Assembly: GCF_000161835.1 (NCBI RefSeq) | Contig: NZ_GG697169.2 | Coordinates: forward strand, 1,358,418-1,422,417 | Direction of reading: 5' to 3' | From: Thalassobium sp. R2A62 | GTDB lineage: Bacteria > Pseudomonadota > Alphaproteobacteria > Rhodobacterales > Rhodobacteraceae | Length of the DNA stretch: 64,000 bases | Shown: positions 35,980-46,107 of the stretch, in pieces | Layout of the letters: the number at the start of each line of letters is the position of its first letter | Position numbering within the stretch: the first letter of the stretch is position 1 | Made by a program: the position numbers and the translations under genes | Notes under the pieces: model-generated | Database searches by the model: none | What the model was told of the DNA's origin: nothing | What the model saw: the letters and a program-made list of their open reading frames with translations, nothing else

Positions 35980-37163
35980 GCCTAGTTTTGGCAAACAGCT
36001 TGCGCTCAACCTGTCCAAAGGGGGCCACCGCACCGTTTTCACCAATCAGGATCGCCTCTGTCGTCTCGAGCCCCCAACTGTCAATCCAAAGGGCAGGCAT
36101 GAAATGGAACGTCATTCCAGCCTCAAGGACGGTCGTGTCTTCGGGCCGGATCGATGCCGTCCGTTCCCCCCAATCGAGCGGGTAACTCAGCCCGACGGGA
36201 TACCCCATGCGCACTGACCGCTCGATCCCGTGCTTGGACAAAACAGCAAGGCAGGCATTCGCAATGTCGCACGTTCGGTTGCCCGCGCGTGCGGCGCCTA
36301 GACCTGCGGCAATCCCTTCGATCTGCTCGGCTCTGCGCGGCGCATATCGTCGGGTGGTGTCCCCAAATAGACTGTTCGATACAGTGGTTCGTGATAGCGG
36401 CGGTAGCAGCCTGAAAATTCTAAAAAGTCGCTTAGTTTGGGCGCATTGGCGCGCCGTCCCACGTCAGATTTGCCGGCGTAGCATCCAAGCCAGACGGTGT
36501 CACTGGCAAGATTGCAGGGCAGTCGCCCCAGTCATCCCCAACGCCCGATATTCCAGCATGTAGGATGTCGGCCACCAAATCATTCTTGCAAAGACCAGGT
36601 GCGGCACGATCAATTGCAGTTTCGATCGCCTTGTCCGAGGTACGCGCGGCTGTGCGCATGAACGCAAGCTCAACACAGGATTTGATCAACCGCTGCCAAT
36701 TGACCAAAGCGGTCACATCCACCAACCGTGCATCTGGCAGCTCCGCCTCTAATACGGCGTGCGCTTTGGCTGAATAATAATAGATTTCCATCTCGACGCC
36801 GATCCGAGCGCCCTGAAGTCCGAAAGACTGCAAAACGCCTGCAAGGTCTTGCATCGGGTGACGGACGGTCGATTGCACAAATTCGTCGCCGTAGCCGAGG
36901 ATGTTGTCATGGTCCATCCAGCAAGTTCGCCGTCCCCCTAGCATGTCCATATGACGCCCCCACCAAATCGGCTCGCCCTCAGGCCGGACAACAACGCCCT
37001 GATGCACATAGAACGACCACCCGTCATAGCCGGTGAGCCACGCCTGTTCGACGGGTCCGTCACAAAGAGAGCATCAAGCCCTGCCCGATCCATTGCCACA
37101 CGGCTTTTGGCCAAACCGCCGGTCGTACTCATTTCGTTCAAATGGCCCAGAGTTCACAGTCAT
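35980..37163 (-). pseudogene. doeA: Ectoine hydrolase-like M24 gene (doeA/eutD type), multiply mutated
   Basis: Three reading frames together spell an ectoine-hydrolase-type protein: an ATG at 37163 with AGAGGAG site, MTVNSGPFERNEYDRRLAKS, then MDRAGLDALFVTDPSN, WLTGYDGWSFYVHQGVVV, IGVEMEIYYYSAKAHAVLEA, SGCYRRYHEPLYRTVYLG, and GMTFHFMPALWIDSWGLETT. Damage: one extra T at 37113-37115, one lost base near 37045, a GAA-to-TAA change at 36432-36434, a lost T in the run at 36422-36426, and an apparently lost stop. It is the last gene of the ABC transporter operon on this strand. Confidence 0.88.
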
Positions 37164-37289
37164 GGCGGAGCTCCTCTGAGGCGGGTCACAAGGTAGGTGC
37201 GCCTAGACGATCAGACTGGAAAAAGTTGAACGCAAACCGTGTAATTCCGACACCGCTTGCCCGTTTGCGCCGTGGCGCTGTTGGTCGTT

Positions 37290-38018
37290 CTAGAGCACCC
37301 GCGCCAAAAATTCGCGGGTCTCGGCCTTGGTCGGAGCCTCGAACACAACCTCGGGCGGGCCTTCTTCGATGATGTGGCCATCCTTGAGAAAACAAACTTT
37401 GTCTGCTGCTTCTCGAGCGAAATCCATCTCGTGCGTGGCGAGGACCATGGTCATGCCTGAGGCCTTTAGCAAATGCAAAACGGCCAAAACCTCGCCCACC
37501 AATTGGGGGTCTAGCGCCGCAGTTATTTCATCAAACAACATCACATCAGGTTTCATCGCCAACGCGCGGACAATCGCCACACGCTGCTGTTGACCGCCAG
37601 ACAGCTGATCGGGGTAGTGATGCATCCGGTCGGCCAAGCCAAACTTGTCAAACAGCTCTTCGATCTGTGGGCGCAGGACCTCGCGGCTTTGACCGTATAC
37701 TCGGCGCGGGGCCAGCATGGCGTTTTCCAATGCCGTCATATGGGGAAACAGGTTGTAGCTCTGAAAGACGATCCCAATCCGTTTGCGTACGGGTTGCGGG
37801 TCGAGACCCGGGATCGAGATATCCTCGCCCCCTAGATAGATCGCCCCATCCTCGATTGGTTCCAGCAGATTTATACAACGCAGCAGCGTGGATTTTCCGG
37901 CACCTGATGCGCCGATCAGGCAAACCATCTGCCCCTCTTCCACGTCGAGGTCGATCCCGTCACAAACCGTATTATCGCCAAACCGTTTGACCACATTTTG
38001 CAAGGACAACATGGCCAT
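37290..38018 (-). CDS. Polar amino-acid ABC transporter ATPase
   Basis: A 242-residue ABC ATPase: Walker A GASGAGKST, Q-loop VFQSYNLFPHM, signature LSGGQQQRVAIVRALA, Walker B VMLFDEITAALDP (with isoleucine where Pro/Thr is common), and switch His in ATHEMDFA. HisP/GlnQ type, energising uptake of amino acids or related solutes. The ATG overlaps the permease stop as ATGA. The 127 bases after its stop toward the doeA remnant hold no clear terminator. Confidence 0.94.
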   Translation of the reverse strand: MAMLSLQNVVKRFGDNTVCDGIDLDVEEGQMVCLIGASGAGKSTLLRCINLLEPIEDGAIYLGGEDISIPGLDPQPVRKRIGIVFQSYNLFPHMTALENAMLAPRRVYGQSREVLRPQIEELFDKFGLADRMHHYPDQLSGGQQQRVAIVRALAMKPDVMLFDEITAALDPQLVGEVLAVLHLLKASGMTMVLATHEMDFAREAADKVCFLKDGHIIEEGPPEVVFEAPTKAETREFLARVL

Positions 38019-38851
38019 CAGCTGCGCGCCTTGTTTTGTTTGTTCATTAAATAGTCGGCGTAGCGCGTTGCAGGCACGGTGATCGCAAGAAAAATCAGTG
38101 CGGCCCCGACGTAAGGGGTGAAATTGGCAAGCAGCGACTTTTGCACGCCCGCTTGCCTAAAGATCTCGACAGGACCGATGAAACTAAGCAGGGCTACGTC
38201 CTTTTGCAGGGCGATGAACATGTTCATCTGTGCGGGTATCACGTGCCGGATCGCTTGGGGCAGAATGACAAACCACATCGTGTCACGGTCCGACAACCCC
38301 AAGGATTCAGACGCGGCACGCTGGCTCTTGTGAACGGAATCGATGCCAGAGCGAAAGATCTCGGCGACATAAGCCGAATACGTCAGGATCAGCGCAAGTG
38401 ACCCCCAGATGTACGGTGAATTATAGGGACGCGGCAGACCCAAACCGGGGATGCCAAAACCAATGAGATAGACGGTCAAGATCACCGGTACGCCGCGGAA
38501 GATGTCGGTGTACGCCGCACCTATGATGCGGAGCGGAAATAGCGCAGGGCTGCGCACATCGCGCGCCAAGGCAACCAACAGCCCGACGATGGCAATCAAA
38601 GGCGCACACCACGCAAAAATAGCGATATCTATAAGAAAGGCGTCCAGCAATTTGGGAAATGTCTTGGTGAACACATCCCAATTAAAGAAGCTCTTTTTGA
38701 CTTTGGCCCATCCCGGCGCCATCGGCACAAGCAGCACAATCGCAGCAAACACGGCCAAGCTGCTGCCGCCCGCAATCAACAAGGCGCGCCGTTTCAGTTT
38801 GGCTTCGTAGAGTTGGCGACGCGTTGGCGCGCCGCCGTTTGGTGTCGTCAT
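38018..38851 (-). CDS. Polar amino-acid ABC transporter permease
   Basis: 277 residues with about five membrane helices. The HisM-type motif lies in YSAYVAEIFRSGIDSVHKSQ (EAA loop), continuing AASESLGLSDRDTMWFVILP. Only one permease gene is present, so it presumably forms a homodimer, unlike the two-permease ectoine transporter EhuCD. The ATG at 38851 shares one base with the binding-protein stop. An N-terminal extension of about 60 residues precedes the conserved part. Confidence 0.92.
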   Translation of the reverse strand: MTTPNGGAPTRRQLYEAKLKRRALLIAGGSSLAVFAAIVLLVPMAPGWAKVKKSFFNWDVFTKTFPKLLDAFLIDIAIFAWCAPLIAIVGLLVALARDVRSPALFPLRIIGAAYTDIFRGVPVILTVYLIGFGIPGLGLPRPYNSPYIWGSLALILTYSAYVAEIFRSGIDSVHKSQRAASESLGLSDRDTMWFVILPQAIRHVIPAQMNMFIALQKDVALLSFIGPVEIFRQAGVQKSLLANFTPYVGAALIFLAITVPATRYADYLMNKQNKARS

Positions 38852-39660
38852 TATTCGATAACCGGCACACCAGTCGTTTCTTGCAGCCACTCTGCCTCAA
38901 TCGCAGCCAACGAGCCGCTATCGCCCAGCACTGCGAGCGCTTCGTCAACACAGGCTTTGATCGCGTTGCCTTCTTCCATCAGAACACCGAACTGGTCGGG
39001 GTTCGTGGCGCGGTCCGCTGAGAATTGCCCAAGGATCGACGACCCTTCGACAACCACCGCGCTCAGGTATAGCGCTGTTGGAAGATCGAACAGGGCGGCA
39101 TCAATTTGGCCCGCCTGCATCGCAGCCGTAACATCGGCGTTGTCGCCATAGAGCAGCGGATCAGTGTTCGGCTGGATCGTACCCGTCAGCATCGGTGTCG
39201 ATGTGTGCGAGCCGACAGCACCCCAAACCAGATCCTTGAGACCGTCAAGCGTGGCGTCTGCCTGCGCATTTCCGGACAACAAAACAGCCATCGGCGCATA
39301 GTAATAGGGTGTCGAGAAATCAACGATTTCATCACGCTCAGGCGTGATCGAAAACTGCTGCATATTGATGTCAAAGTTTTTGACACCCGGTTGAATGGCC
39401 TCGTCAAACGACGAGCGAACCCAAACGACATCAGCCGCATCAAAGCCCATTTCACCCGCCAAAGCATAGGCCACTGCAGCCTCAAATCCGTTGCCGCTGG
39501 CAGGATCATCATCCAGCACCCAAGGGTAATATGCTGGATTGCCTGTAGCGATTGTCAGCTTGCCCTCGGTCAAGGTTTTTCCACCAGCGCAGTGCCCAGC
39601 GGCCATCGCAGTTGTCGCGCTCAGAGCAAAGCCAAGTGTCGCGAATGCTAGTCGTTTCAT
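38851..39660 (-). CDS. Polar amino-acid ABC transporter substrate-binding protein
   Basis: 269 residues with a cleaved signal peptide (MKRLAFATLGFALSATTAMAAG). The SBP_bac_3 core is visible: YYPWVLDDDPASGNGFEAAV, then IQPGVKNFDINMQQFSITPE and FSTPYYYAPMAVL. Two cysteines (near residues 24 and 245) could form a disulfide. The ATG at 39660 was preferred to a TTG four codons upstream. The gene diverges from an amidinotransferase gene across 179 bases, which suggests a guanidino or related amino compound as ligand (inference). Confidence 0.92.
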   Translation of the reverse strand: MKRLAFATLGFALSATTAMAAGHCAGGKTLTEGKLTIATGNPAYYPWVLDDDPASGNGFEAAVAYALAGEMGFDAADVVWVRSSFDEAIQPGVKNFDINMQQFSITPERDEIVDFSTPYYYAPMAVLLSGNAQADATLDGLKDLVWGAVGSHTSTPMLTGTIQPNTDPLLYGDNADVTAAMQAGQIDAALFDLPTALYLSAVVVEGSSILGQFSADRATNPDQFGVLMEEGNAIKACVDEALAVLGDSGSLAAIEAEWLQETTGVPVIE

Positions 39661-39839
39661 CGTATTCCCCAATCGTGGTTAATCCAAACAGGCCCTCACT
39701 ATGCAGGAATACAAATGGGTGTCTAGGCGGATCGCATGTGGCTGCGTCGCGAATGGCACCGTTGATGGTCGTAACAGATGCTTGTCCGGTTTCGTCAGAG
39801 CCACTAGGACTAAACCAACGTCGAATGGGAGAACCGAAA

Positions 39840-40955
39840 ATGCAAAAGACCGTCGTAAACAGCTGGAACGAATGGGACCCCTTGAAACATGTGATCGTCG
39901 GCCGCGCCGATGACTGCCACATCCCACCAGAGGAACCAGCACTCGACGCCAAGGTCCCCGAAGACAGTGATATGCGCGGCCAATGGGGCCGCCGCCCCCA
40001 AGAGACCATCGATCGGGCGAACGAATTGCTCGACACTTTTGCTGCACAATTGACAGCACGCGGTGTCCGTGTGGATCGCCCGACATGCATCGACCATTCC
40101 TTGCCTGCAACCACGCCTGACTTTCATACAGAGAGCCAGTTCGGCTGCATGCCCCCACGTGACGTTTTGCTGACTGTTGGCTCTGAAATGCTAGAGGCGA
40201 CAATGTCGTATCGCTGTCGCTGGTTCGAATATCTGAACTACCGTCCGCTGATGCAGCGGTATTTCGACGAAGATCCAAACTTTCGCCACGAAAGCGCGCC
40301 CAAGCCGCGCCTGACCGATGCAGACTACCATCCCGACTATTTGTCCGACAAGATTGGCGTCGAAAAGCGTCTGCAATGGGCCGCGGAAAAGTTCTTTGTC
40401 ACCACAGAAGAAGAGCCATTGTTTGATGCTGCAGACGTCCTGCGTTTTGGTCGTGATCTTGTGGTCCAACACGGGTTCACGACGAACCAAAAGGGTATCG
40501 AATGGCTGCGCCGTCACTTCCCTAATCACCGTGTGCACACGGTCAATTTCCCCGGTGACCCCTATCCGATCCACATCGACGCGACGTTCACGCCGCTGCG
40601 TCCGGGTTTGATCCTGAACAATCCACAACGCCGCCTGCCCGATGACCAGCGCGACATGTTCGAAAAGAACGGCTGGGAAATCGTAGATGCGGCACAGCCC
40701 GCGCACAACGCGCCCCCACCCCTGTGCTATTCGTCGACATGGCTGTCCATGAACGTGCTGGTGCTTAATCCGAAAACCGTCTGTGTCGAAAAGTCTGAGG
40801 TCTATCAGGCGGAGCAAATGGACAAGCTTGGGATGGAAGTCGTCGAAGTCGAATTGCGCGACGCCTATGCCTTTGGCGGTGGTTTGCACTGCTGTACGGC
40901 TGACGTCTACCGCGAGGGCAATTGCGAGGACTACTTCCCGCATCTTGCCGACTAA
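39840..40955 (+). CDS. Glycine/arginine amidinotransferase-family protein
   Basis: A 371-residue member of the GATM family, which moves the amidino group of arginine to an amine such as glycine. The triad is present: Asp199 in FDAADVLRFGRD, His245 in IHIDATF, and nucleophile Cys351 in GGGLHCCTADV. Length is close to the mature human enzyme core. The ATG at 39840 follows a GGGAG site; the longer frame upstream is non-coding. It is divergent from the ABC transporter and converges on the urease operon. Direction of the reaction in this organism cannot be told. Confidence 0.88.
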   Translation: MQKTVVNSWNEWDPLKHVIVGRADDCHIPPEEPALDAKVPEDSDMRGQWGRRPQETIDRANELLDTFAAQLTARGVRVDRPTCIDHSLPATTPDFHTESQFGCMPPRDVLLTVGSEMLEATMSYRCRWFEYLNYRPLMQRYFDEDPNFRHESAPKPRLTDADYHPDYLSDKIGVEKRLQWAAEKFFVTTEEEPLFDAADVLRFGRDLVVQHGFTTNQKGIEWLRRHFPNHRVHTVNFPGDPYPIHIDATFTPLRPGLILNNPQRRLPDDQRDMFEKNGWEIVDAAQPAHNAPPPLCYSSTWLSMNVLVLNPKTVCVEKSEVYQAEQMDKLGMEVVEVELRDAYAFGGGLHCCTADVYREGNCEDYFPHLAD

Positions 40956-40997
40956 CGATCACGCCCCACACTGGCCTTGGCTGGCGTAGGGGTCAGA

Positions 40998-41621
40998 CTA
41001 CTCTGCTGGGACTGCAAATCCCCCAAGCCCGCCAAGCCGTTCTGCAATCTCTCGCGGGCCACGACCATGACGCAAGGCCGCAAAGACAAACGGTTTGTCC
41101 CCTCGCATCCGCCTCGCATCACGTTCCATCACCTCGAGCGATGCACCGACATGCGGCGCGAGATCGGTTTTGTTGATCACCAAGATATCTGACTTGGTAA
41201 TTGCAGGACCACCTTTGCGCGGGATTTCCTCGCCAGCGGCGACGTCGATCACATAAACTGTCAGGTCGGCCAATTCAGGGCTGAACGTAGCTGACAGATT
41301 GTCACCACCGCTTTCGATCAGCACGACTTCGACCTCGGGATGACGCCCGCGCATTTCCGCAACAGCCGCCAGATTGATCGAGGCATCCTCGCGGATCGCC
41401 GTGTGCGGACAGCCACCCGTTTCAACACCGATCACGCGATCTTGGGGCAGGATTTGCATCCGCATCAATGCCTCGGCATCCTCTTGGGTGTAGATGTCGT
41501 TGGTGATCACCCCGATCGACACTGTGGGGTGCAACAACTTGGCTAGCTCGGCGGTCAACGTCGTCTTGCCAGCACCAACTGGGCCACCAATTCCGATGCG
41601 CAATGGTCCATTTTGAGACAT
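40998..41621 (-). CDS. ureG: Urease accessory GTPase UreG
   Basis: 207 residues, SIMIBI-class GTPase: P-loop [21 protein letters not shown], the metal-linked [19 protein letters not shown] (Cys-Pro-His), [17 protein letters not shown], and [11 protein letters not shown]. It delivers nickel to the urease active site with UreE, UreF and UreD. It is the last gene of the operon, 12 bases after ureF. Confidence 0.97.
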   Translation of the reverse strand: MSQNGPLRIGIGGPVGAGKTTLTAELAKLLHPTVSIGVITNDIYTQEDAEALMRMQILPQDRVIGVETGGCPHTAIREDASINLAAVAEMRGRHPEVEVVLIESGGDNLSATFSPELADLTVYVIDVAAGEEIPRKGGPAITKSDILVINKTDLAPHVGASLEVMERDARRMRGDKPFVFAALRHGRGPREIAERLGGLGGFAVPAE

Positions 41622-41633
41622 GATAGACCTCTC

Positions 41634-42266
41634 TTATGTCCGAAAAATTCTAGGGCTTTGAACCTCGTGACGCATTGCGACGATGTCCGACAGAAATGCA
41701 AAGCTGCTTAAATCGTCTTCGCTGGCACCTTGGGTTTCGGCCGCCAATGACAGGCACATTGGCTTTAGCGCGGTCTGCACCAACTGACCGTCGGTTTGCC
41801 CTAACGGAACAAGCCGCATCGCCGCCGCTGCCATGTTTGCAACAAAGGCTTGGGCATACATGGCCGCCGTGAGTTCTGGATCAAGCGTCAACATCCGCGC
41901 CGTACAACCGACAGCTACAGGATAGCAGATCCGCCCCAACTCCAGCCCACAGACATCCCGCACAGTGTCACAAAAAGCAGCCCCCTGAAGATCGGCCTCG
42001 ACCAATCGTTCCCGCGATGCGGCAAAGGCACGTGCGACCGCGTCGACGCGTTTACTGTCCGTGTCCGCATAGGCGAGGTTCAGCAGCACCGCATCGTTCC
42101 GCAAACTGCCGTGCTCCATCAGATCAGACACCCAATCCCGTAGGCTGGTCGCGTCCGTGATCAAACCATCATCAATCGCTGTTTCTAGACCATGCGAATA
42201 GGCAAAGGCACCGACGGGAAACGATGGCGACAACAGTTGCGACAACGTCAGAACGTCACTGTTCAT
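41634..42266 (-). CDS. ureF: Urease accessory protein UreF
   Basis: 210 residues, beginning MNSDVLTLSQLLSPSFPVGA with FAYSHGLETAI, the conserved UreF N-terminus. The remainder is helical and ends in the FLSDIVAMRHEVQSPRIFRT tail. It bridges UreD and UreG in the nickel-insertion complex. The ATG at 42266 was chosen; it overlaps ureE by eleven bases, and the longer frame adds unrelated residues. Confidence 0.95.
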   Translation of the reverse strand: MNSDVLTLSQLLSPSFPVGAFAYSHGLETAIDDGLITDATSLRDWVSDLMEHGSLRNDAVLLNLAYADTDSKRVDAVARAFAASRERLVEADLQGAAFCDTVRDVCGLELGRICYPVAVGCTARMLTLDPELTAAMYAQAFVANMAAAAMRLVPLGQTDGQLVQTALKPMCLSLAAETQGASEDDLSSFAFLSDIVAMRHEVQSPRIFRT

Positions 42267-42723
42267 GCGCTGTTGCCCCATGCGAATGGCTGTGTGTCCG
42301 CCCGTGGCCATATGCGCCGCCCTCTGGTGTGAACGGCTCGGACACTTCGACCAACGTCGCGCCTAGATGCTCGAGCATATGACCAATCACCTTGTCACGC
42401 TGGATCAATAGACGCCCGTTTTGGATCTGACATGGCGTGTGACGGTTGCCGATATGCCATGCCAATTGGGTCAGGTCGCCTGTGACTGCATACAGGTCCT
42501 CGGCGGCAGCAATGACCTCGATCAGCCGACCATCCGTCAGCAAAAACGCGTCTCGATCATTCAGCGACGTGGTCTGCGCGAGATCAACCAACAGGTCCTC
42601 GTCATGCGACGTCTTGATGACCTTGCGACGTAAAAAACGTTCATCATAGTTTAGGACGCAGAGCTCGAAACTGCCCGTCCAGTCGCCGGCGCGGCGGATG
42701 TCATGTGCTGTAAAATCAACCAT
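42256..42723 (-). CDS. ureE: Urease accessory nickel chaperone UreE
   Basis: 155 residues. The central metal site is in AWHIGNRHTPCQ (usual motif HxGNRH). The C-terminus is His-rich (YGHGRTHSHSHGATAHEQ), a nickel-binding tail. It hands Ni2+ to UreG. The start overlaps the ureC stop as ATGA. Confidence 0.95.
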   Translation of the reverse strand: MVDFTAHDIRRAGDWTGSFELCVLNYDERFLRRKVIKTSHDEDLLVDLAQTTSLNDRDAFLLTDGRLIEVIAAAEDLYAVTGDLTQLAWHIGNRHTPCQIQNGRLLIQRDKVIGHMLEHLGATLVEVSEPFTPEGGAYGHGRTHSHSHGATAHEQ

Positions 42724-44483
42724 CAGAACAGGAAATACCGCTGTGCCATCGGCAGCTCAGTTGCGGGTTCGCAGGTCAGCAATTCTCCGTCAGCGCGGAC
42801 CTCATAGGTCTCGGGGTTCACTTCGATATGCGGGGTTGCTGTGTTCAACATCAAGTCAGACTTGCCAATGTGGCGAGTGTTTTGCACAGCGACCGTTTGC
42901 TTGGCCAATCCCAGCTTGTCTCCGATGCCGTCGGCATGGGCAGCGGCAGAAACGAACGTCGCAGCAGAGTGTTCAACCGACCTGCCATAAGCGCCAAACA
43001 TCGGACGTGAATAGACCGGCTGAGGTGTCGGGATAGACGCGTTCGGATCACCCATTTGGGCCGAAACGATCGTGCCCGCCATAAGAACCATCTCGGGCTT
43101 CACGCCAAAGAATGCGGGGTCCCACATCACCAGATCAGCGCGCTTACCCTCGGTGATCGACCCGATTTCATGGGCAATGCCATGGGCAATTGCAGGGTTG
43201 ATCGTGTATTTCGCGATGTAACGGCGGACCCGCATATTATCATTTTCGCCAACCTCTTCGGCAAGACGACCGCGCTGTTTCTTCATCTTGTCTGCTGTTT
43301 GCCACGTCCGGATCAAGACCTCGCCGACACGCCCCATCGCTTGGCTATCGCTGGCGATGATGCTGAACGCACCCATGTCATGCAGGATGTCTTCGGCAGC
43401 GATCGTCTCGCGACGGATGCGGCTTTCTGCGAATGCCACGTCTTCGGGAATGGATTTGTCGAGGTGGTGACAGACCATCAACATGTCGAGATGTTCTTCG
43501 AGCGTATTGACCGTATAGGGCCGCGTCGGGTTGGTGGACGACGGCAGCACGTTCTCTTGCCCGCAGATCTTGATAATATCTGGTGCATGCCCGCCACCGG
43601 CCCCTTCGGTGTGAAAGGCATGGATGGTCCGGCCTTTCATCGCCGCCACCGTGTCCTCAACGAACCCGCTTTCATTCAGGGTGTCGGTGTGGATCATCAC
43701 CTGAACGTCCATGTCATCGGCCACGGACAGACAGCAATCAATCGCCGCGGGCGTCGTGCCCCAGTCTTCGTGCAGTTTCATAGCACAGGCGCCTGCGCGC
43801 ACTTGTTCCTCGAGTGCGGCTGGCAGCGACGCATTTCCTTTGCCTGCAAAAGCGAGGTTCATCGGGAACGCATCAGCGGCCTGAAGCATACGTCCAATGT
43901 GCCAAGGCCCAGGTGTGCATGTGGTGGCGAGCGTGCCATGCGCGGGGCCCGTGCCGCCACCCAACATCGTGGTCAGTCCCGAATGCAGGGCATCCTCGAT
44001 TTGCTGCGGGCAAATAAAATGGATGTGGCTGTCAAAACCACCAGCAGTCAAAATGCGCCCTTCGGCTGCGATTGCTTCGGTACCGGGGCCAACGATGATG
44101 TCGACGCCCGGCTGCGTGTCTGGATTTCCTGCTTTGCCGATCTTGTGGATGCGACCGTCGCGCAGACCAACGTCAGCCTTGTAGATGCCTGAATGGTCCA
44201 CAATCAGAGCATTGGTAATGACCGTGTCCACAGCCCCTTGGACGCGGGTTGCTTGTGATTGGCCCATCCCGTCGCGGATCACCTTACCACCACCGAATTT
44301 GACCTCTTCCCCATAGTGCAACGCATTGGCGCCTGTCCCCTGGGTCGAGACCTGACCAGCCGCCTCGGCGGCCAAATCCCGTTCGACCTCAATGATCAGA
44401 TCGGTGTCCGCAAGACGGACTTTGTCGCCGACAGTTGGCCCGAACATCGCGGCATATTCTGCGCGGTTAAGTGTCGCTGGCAT
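42723..44483 (-). CDS. ureC: Urease alpha subunit
   Basis: The catalytic subunit of 586 residues, slightly longer than the usual 567-572. The first nickel-ligand pair is in [14 protein letters not shown], the carbamylated lysine in [15 protein letters not shown], a catalytic-flap histidine in [20 protein letters not shown], and the later Ni-aspartate region in [16 protein letters not shown]. It hydrolyses urea to ammonia and carbamate in the cytoplasm. It overlaps both ureB and ureE by a few bases. Confidence 0.98.
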   Translation of the reverse strand: MPATLNRAEYAAMFGPTVGDKVRLADTDLIIEVERDLAAEAAGQVSTQGTGANALHYGEEVKFGGGKVIRDGMGQSQATRVQGAVDTVITNALIVDHSGIYKADVGLRDGRIHKIGKAGNPDTQPGVDIIVGPGTEAIAAEGRILTAGGFDSHIHFICPQQIEDALHSGLTTMLGGGTGPAHGTLATTCTPGPWHIGRMLQAADAFPMNLAFAGKGNASLPAALEEQVRAGACAMKLHEDWGTTPAAIDCCLSVADDMDVQVMIHTDTLNESGFVEDTVAAMKGRTIHAFHTEGAGGGHAPDIIKICGQENVLPSSTNPTRPYTVNTLEEHLDMLMVCHHLDKSIPEDVAFAESRIRRETIAAEDILHDMGAFSIIASDSQAMGRVGEVLIRTWQTADKMKKQRGRLAEEVGENDNMRVRRYIAKYTINPAIAHGIAHEIGSITEGKRADLVMWDPAFFGVKPEMVLMAGTIVSAQMGDPNASIPTPQPVYSRPMFGAYGRSVEHSAATFVSAAAHADGIGDKLGLAKQTVAVQNTRHIGKSDLMLNTATPHIEVNPETYEVRADGELLTCEPATELPMAQRYFLF

Positions 44484-44788
44484 CAGAGCTCTCCCATCAC
44501 GGCTTGGCCAAATCCGTATACGCGGCGCGCACCTGACATCGGGATCAGATGAACTTCGCGACGCTGACCGGGCTCAAACCGCACAGCAGTTCCCGCTGCG
44601 ATATCTAGCCTCGCGCCATGGGCTGCGTCGCGATCAAATTCGAGCGCGCCATTGCATTCAGCAAAATGATAATGACTGCCCACTTGGACTGGGCGGTCAC
44701 CTGCATTCGCAACCATCAACGTTGTGACAGATGCATCAGGGTTCAGGGTCAACACACCCTCCGCGACAATGATTTCACCGGGGATCAT
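44483..44788 (-). CDS. ureB: Urease beta subunit
   Basis: 101 residues: [20 protein letters not shown], then [16 protein letters not shown] and [20 protein letters not shown], all canonical UreB. It is a structural subunit around the UreC active site. It overlaps ureA by four bases. Confidence 0.97.
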   Translation of the reverse strand: MIPGEIIVAEGVLTLNPDASVTTLMVANAGDRPVQVGSHYHFAECNGALEFDRDAAHGARLDIAAGTAVRFEPGQRREVHLIPMSGARRVYGFGQAVMGEL

Positions 44789-45099
44789 GCGGCACCTGTT
44801 CGAATGGGGTTGTGAACTGTGACAAGCTTGGTCCCATCAGGGAACGTTGCCTCGACCTGAACGTCGTGGATCATTTCAGGGACACCTTCCATACATTGAT
44901 CGCGGGTGATCACATGCGCACCTGCTTGCATCATATCCGCGACTGACTTGCCGTCTCGGGCGCCTTCCACCACGGCGTCCGTGATTAGGGCGATGGCTTC
45001 GGGGTAGTTCAGCTTGACCCCACGCGCGAGCCGCCTGCGGGCCACTTCGGCGGCCATCGCAATCAGCAGCTTGTCTTTTTCCCGAGGGGTCAGCTTCAT
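44785..45099 (-). CDS. ureA: Urease gamma subunit
   Basis: 104 residues: [20 protein letters not shown], the [20 protein letters not shown] helix, and [14 protein letters not shown]. Structural urease subunit. It follows ureD by three bases. Confidence 0.97.
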   Translation of the reverse strand: MKLTPREKDKLLIAMAAEVARRRLARGVKLNYPEAIALITDAVVEGARDGKSVADMMQAGAHVITRDQCMEGVPEMIHDVQVEATFPDGTKLVTVHNPIRTGAA

Positions 45100-45102
45100 T
45101 CT

Positions 45103-45930
45103 TCAAAGTCTCCAATTCTTGGGCGTGAAGCCGCCCGTCATCTGATCAAGTGTGAGCAGCAACATTTGGCGCAGCGCATAGCTATCAGTGGCCAAAACGC
45201 GGGCGACCAAAACGTCTGGTTGCAGCAGGCTGGCCCCGCCTTTTGGGCCCAGCGCATCGCGCAGGTGCTCTAGGTGTTGCTCGACGTGCGGGTCGACCAA
45301 GACAATGCTCGCCGCCGCACCTGCGCCATCGGCCGTCGCTGTCCGGTTGCTGATGCGGGACAGATCGCCCCGCACCGCAATGCCGTCGAGATAGAGCGGC
45401 ACACCGCCACGGAAAATGGAAACACGATCGCGCAACGACACTCGTTGGATTACCTCGCCAGATGCGCTGCGGCCAAACACCAACGGCTCGACCATCAAAA
45501 ATTTGGCCGTCGGGGCCAATTCAACGGTCAGCCGCCGATCCAGTGCCGATTTGTCGAACAGGATCGTCTCTTGAGGCAGCCACTGAACCAATGCGCCGTC
45601 CGCCACTGTAATCATCGTTCGGACCTGTGCCGCACGTACATCTGGTGTCGCGTAGACACGTTCGGCCGCTTGGGTCGTGATCCGCAATGTCGCGGCCTGT
45701 TTAGCCGTCGCTGTTAGGGTGAAATCATCGCCGCCCGTCAGACCACCCGCAGTGTTCAAAACGACCGCAGTTACAGCACCGGTTGGATCACGAGGAAACA
45801 CAGCCCGCGTTGATCCCTGCTCGCGCAGGTCAGCCAGCTGGGTTTTACCAGCCGCACCTGCAACGATCAGGTCCAAACATCCCTTTGCCCGTTGCAAAGA
45901 CGGCAAGGTCACAGGTTTGTGCAAGGTCAT
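45103..45930 (-). CDS. ureD: Urease accessory protein UreD
   Basis: 275 residues with the UreD/H fold features LNTAGGLTGGD and ITTQAAERVYATPD, plus a C-terminal YALRQMLLLTLDQMTGG segment. It scaffolds UreF and UreG on the apoenzyme. It is the first gene of the ureDABCEFG operon. Upstream, 45931-46107 should hold the promoter; I see no clear operator there and no urea transporter gene in the window. Confidence 0.95.
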   Translation of the reverse strand: MTLHKPVTLPSLQRAKGCLDLIVAGAAGKTQLADLREQGSTRAVFPRDPTGAVTAVVLNTAGGLTGGDDFTLTATAKQAATLRITTQAAERVYATPDVRAAQVRTMITVADGALVQWLPQETILFDKSALDRRLTVELAPTAKFLMVEPLVFGRSASGEVIQRVSLRDRVSIFRGGVPLYLDGIAVRGDLSRISNRTATADGAGAAASIVLVDPHVEQHLEHLRDALGPKGGASLLQPDVLVARVLATDSYALRQMLLLTLDQMTGGFTPKNWRL

Positions 45931-46107
45931 CGGCAGTCACGGCAGCATATGAGAGCAAGATAGGTCATCGCCACTCACAAAATCGCCAGACAAACACTGG
46001 TACAACAAAATCCACCAACGGGTGGCGACGGCACTAGAGTAATAATCTCGGATGCTTAAAATTTAGGCTGCGTGCAGCTTTTGTGAGCAATGTGGGGTGA
46101 ATCGAAC

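Noticed and set aside
35831-36241. Separate 136-residue gene overlapping the transglycosylase
   Set aside because: It is the C-terminal part of the decayed doeA gene running on past its lost stop codon.
43056-44192. 378-codon plus-strand frame
   Set aside because: Antisense to ureC, whose coding sequence is certain.
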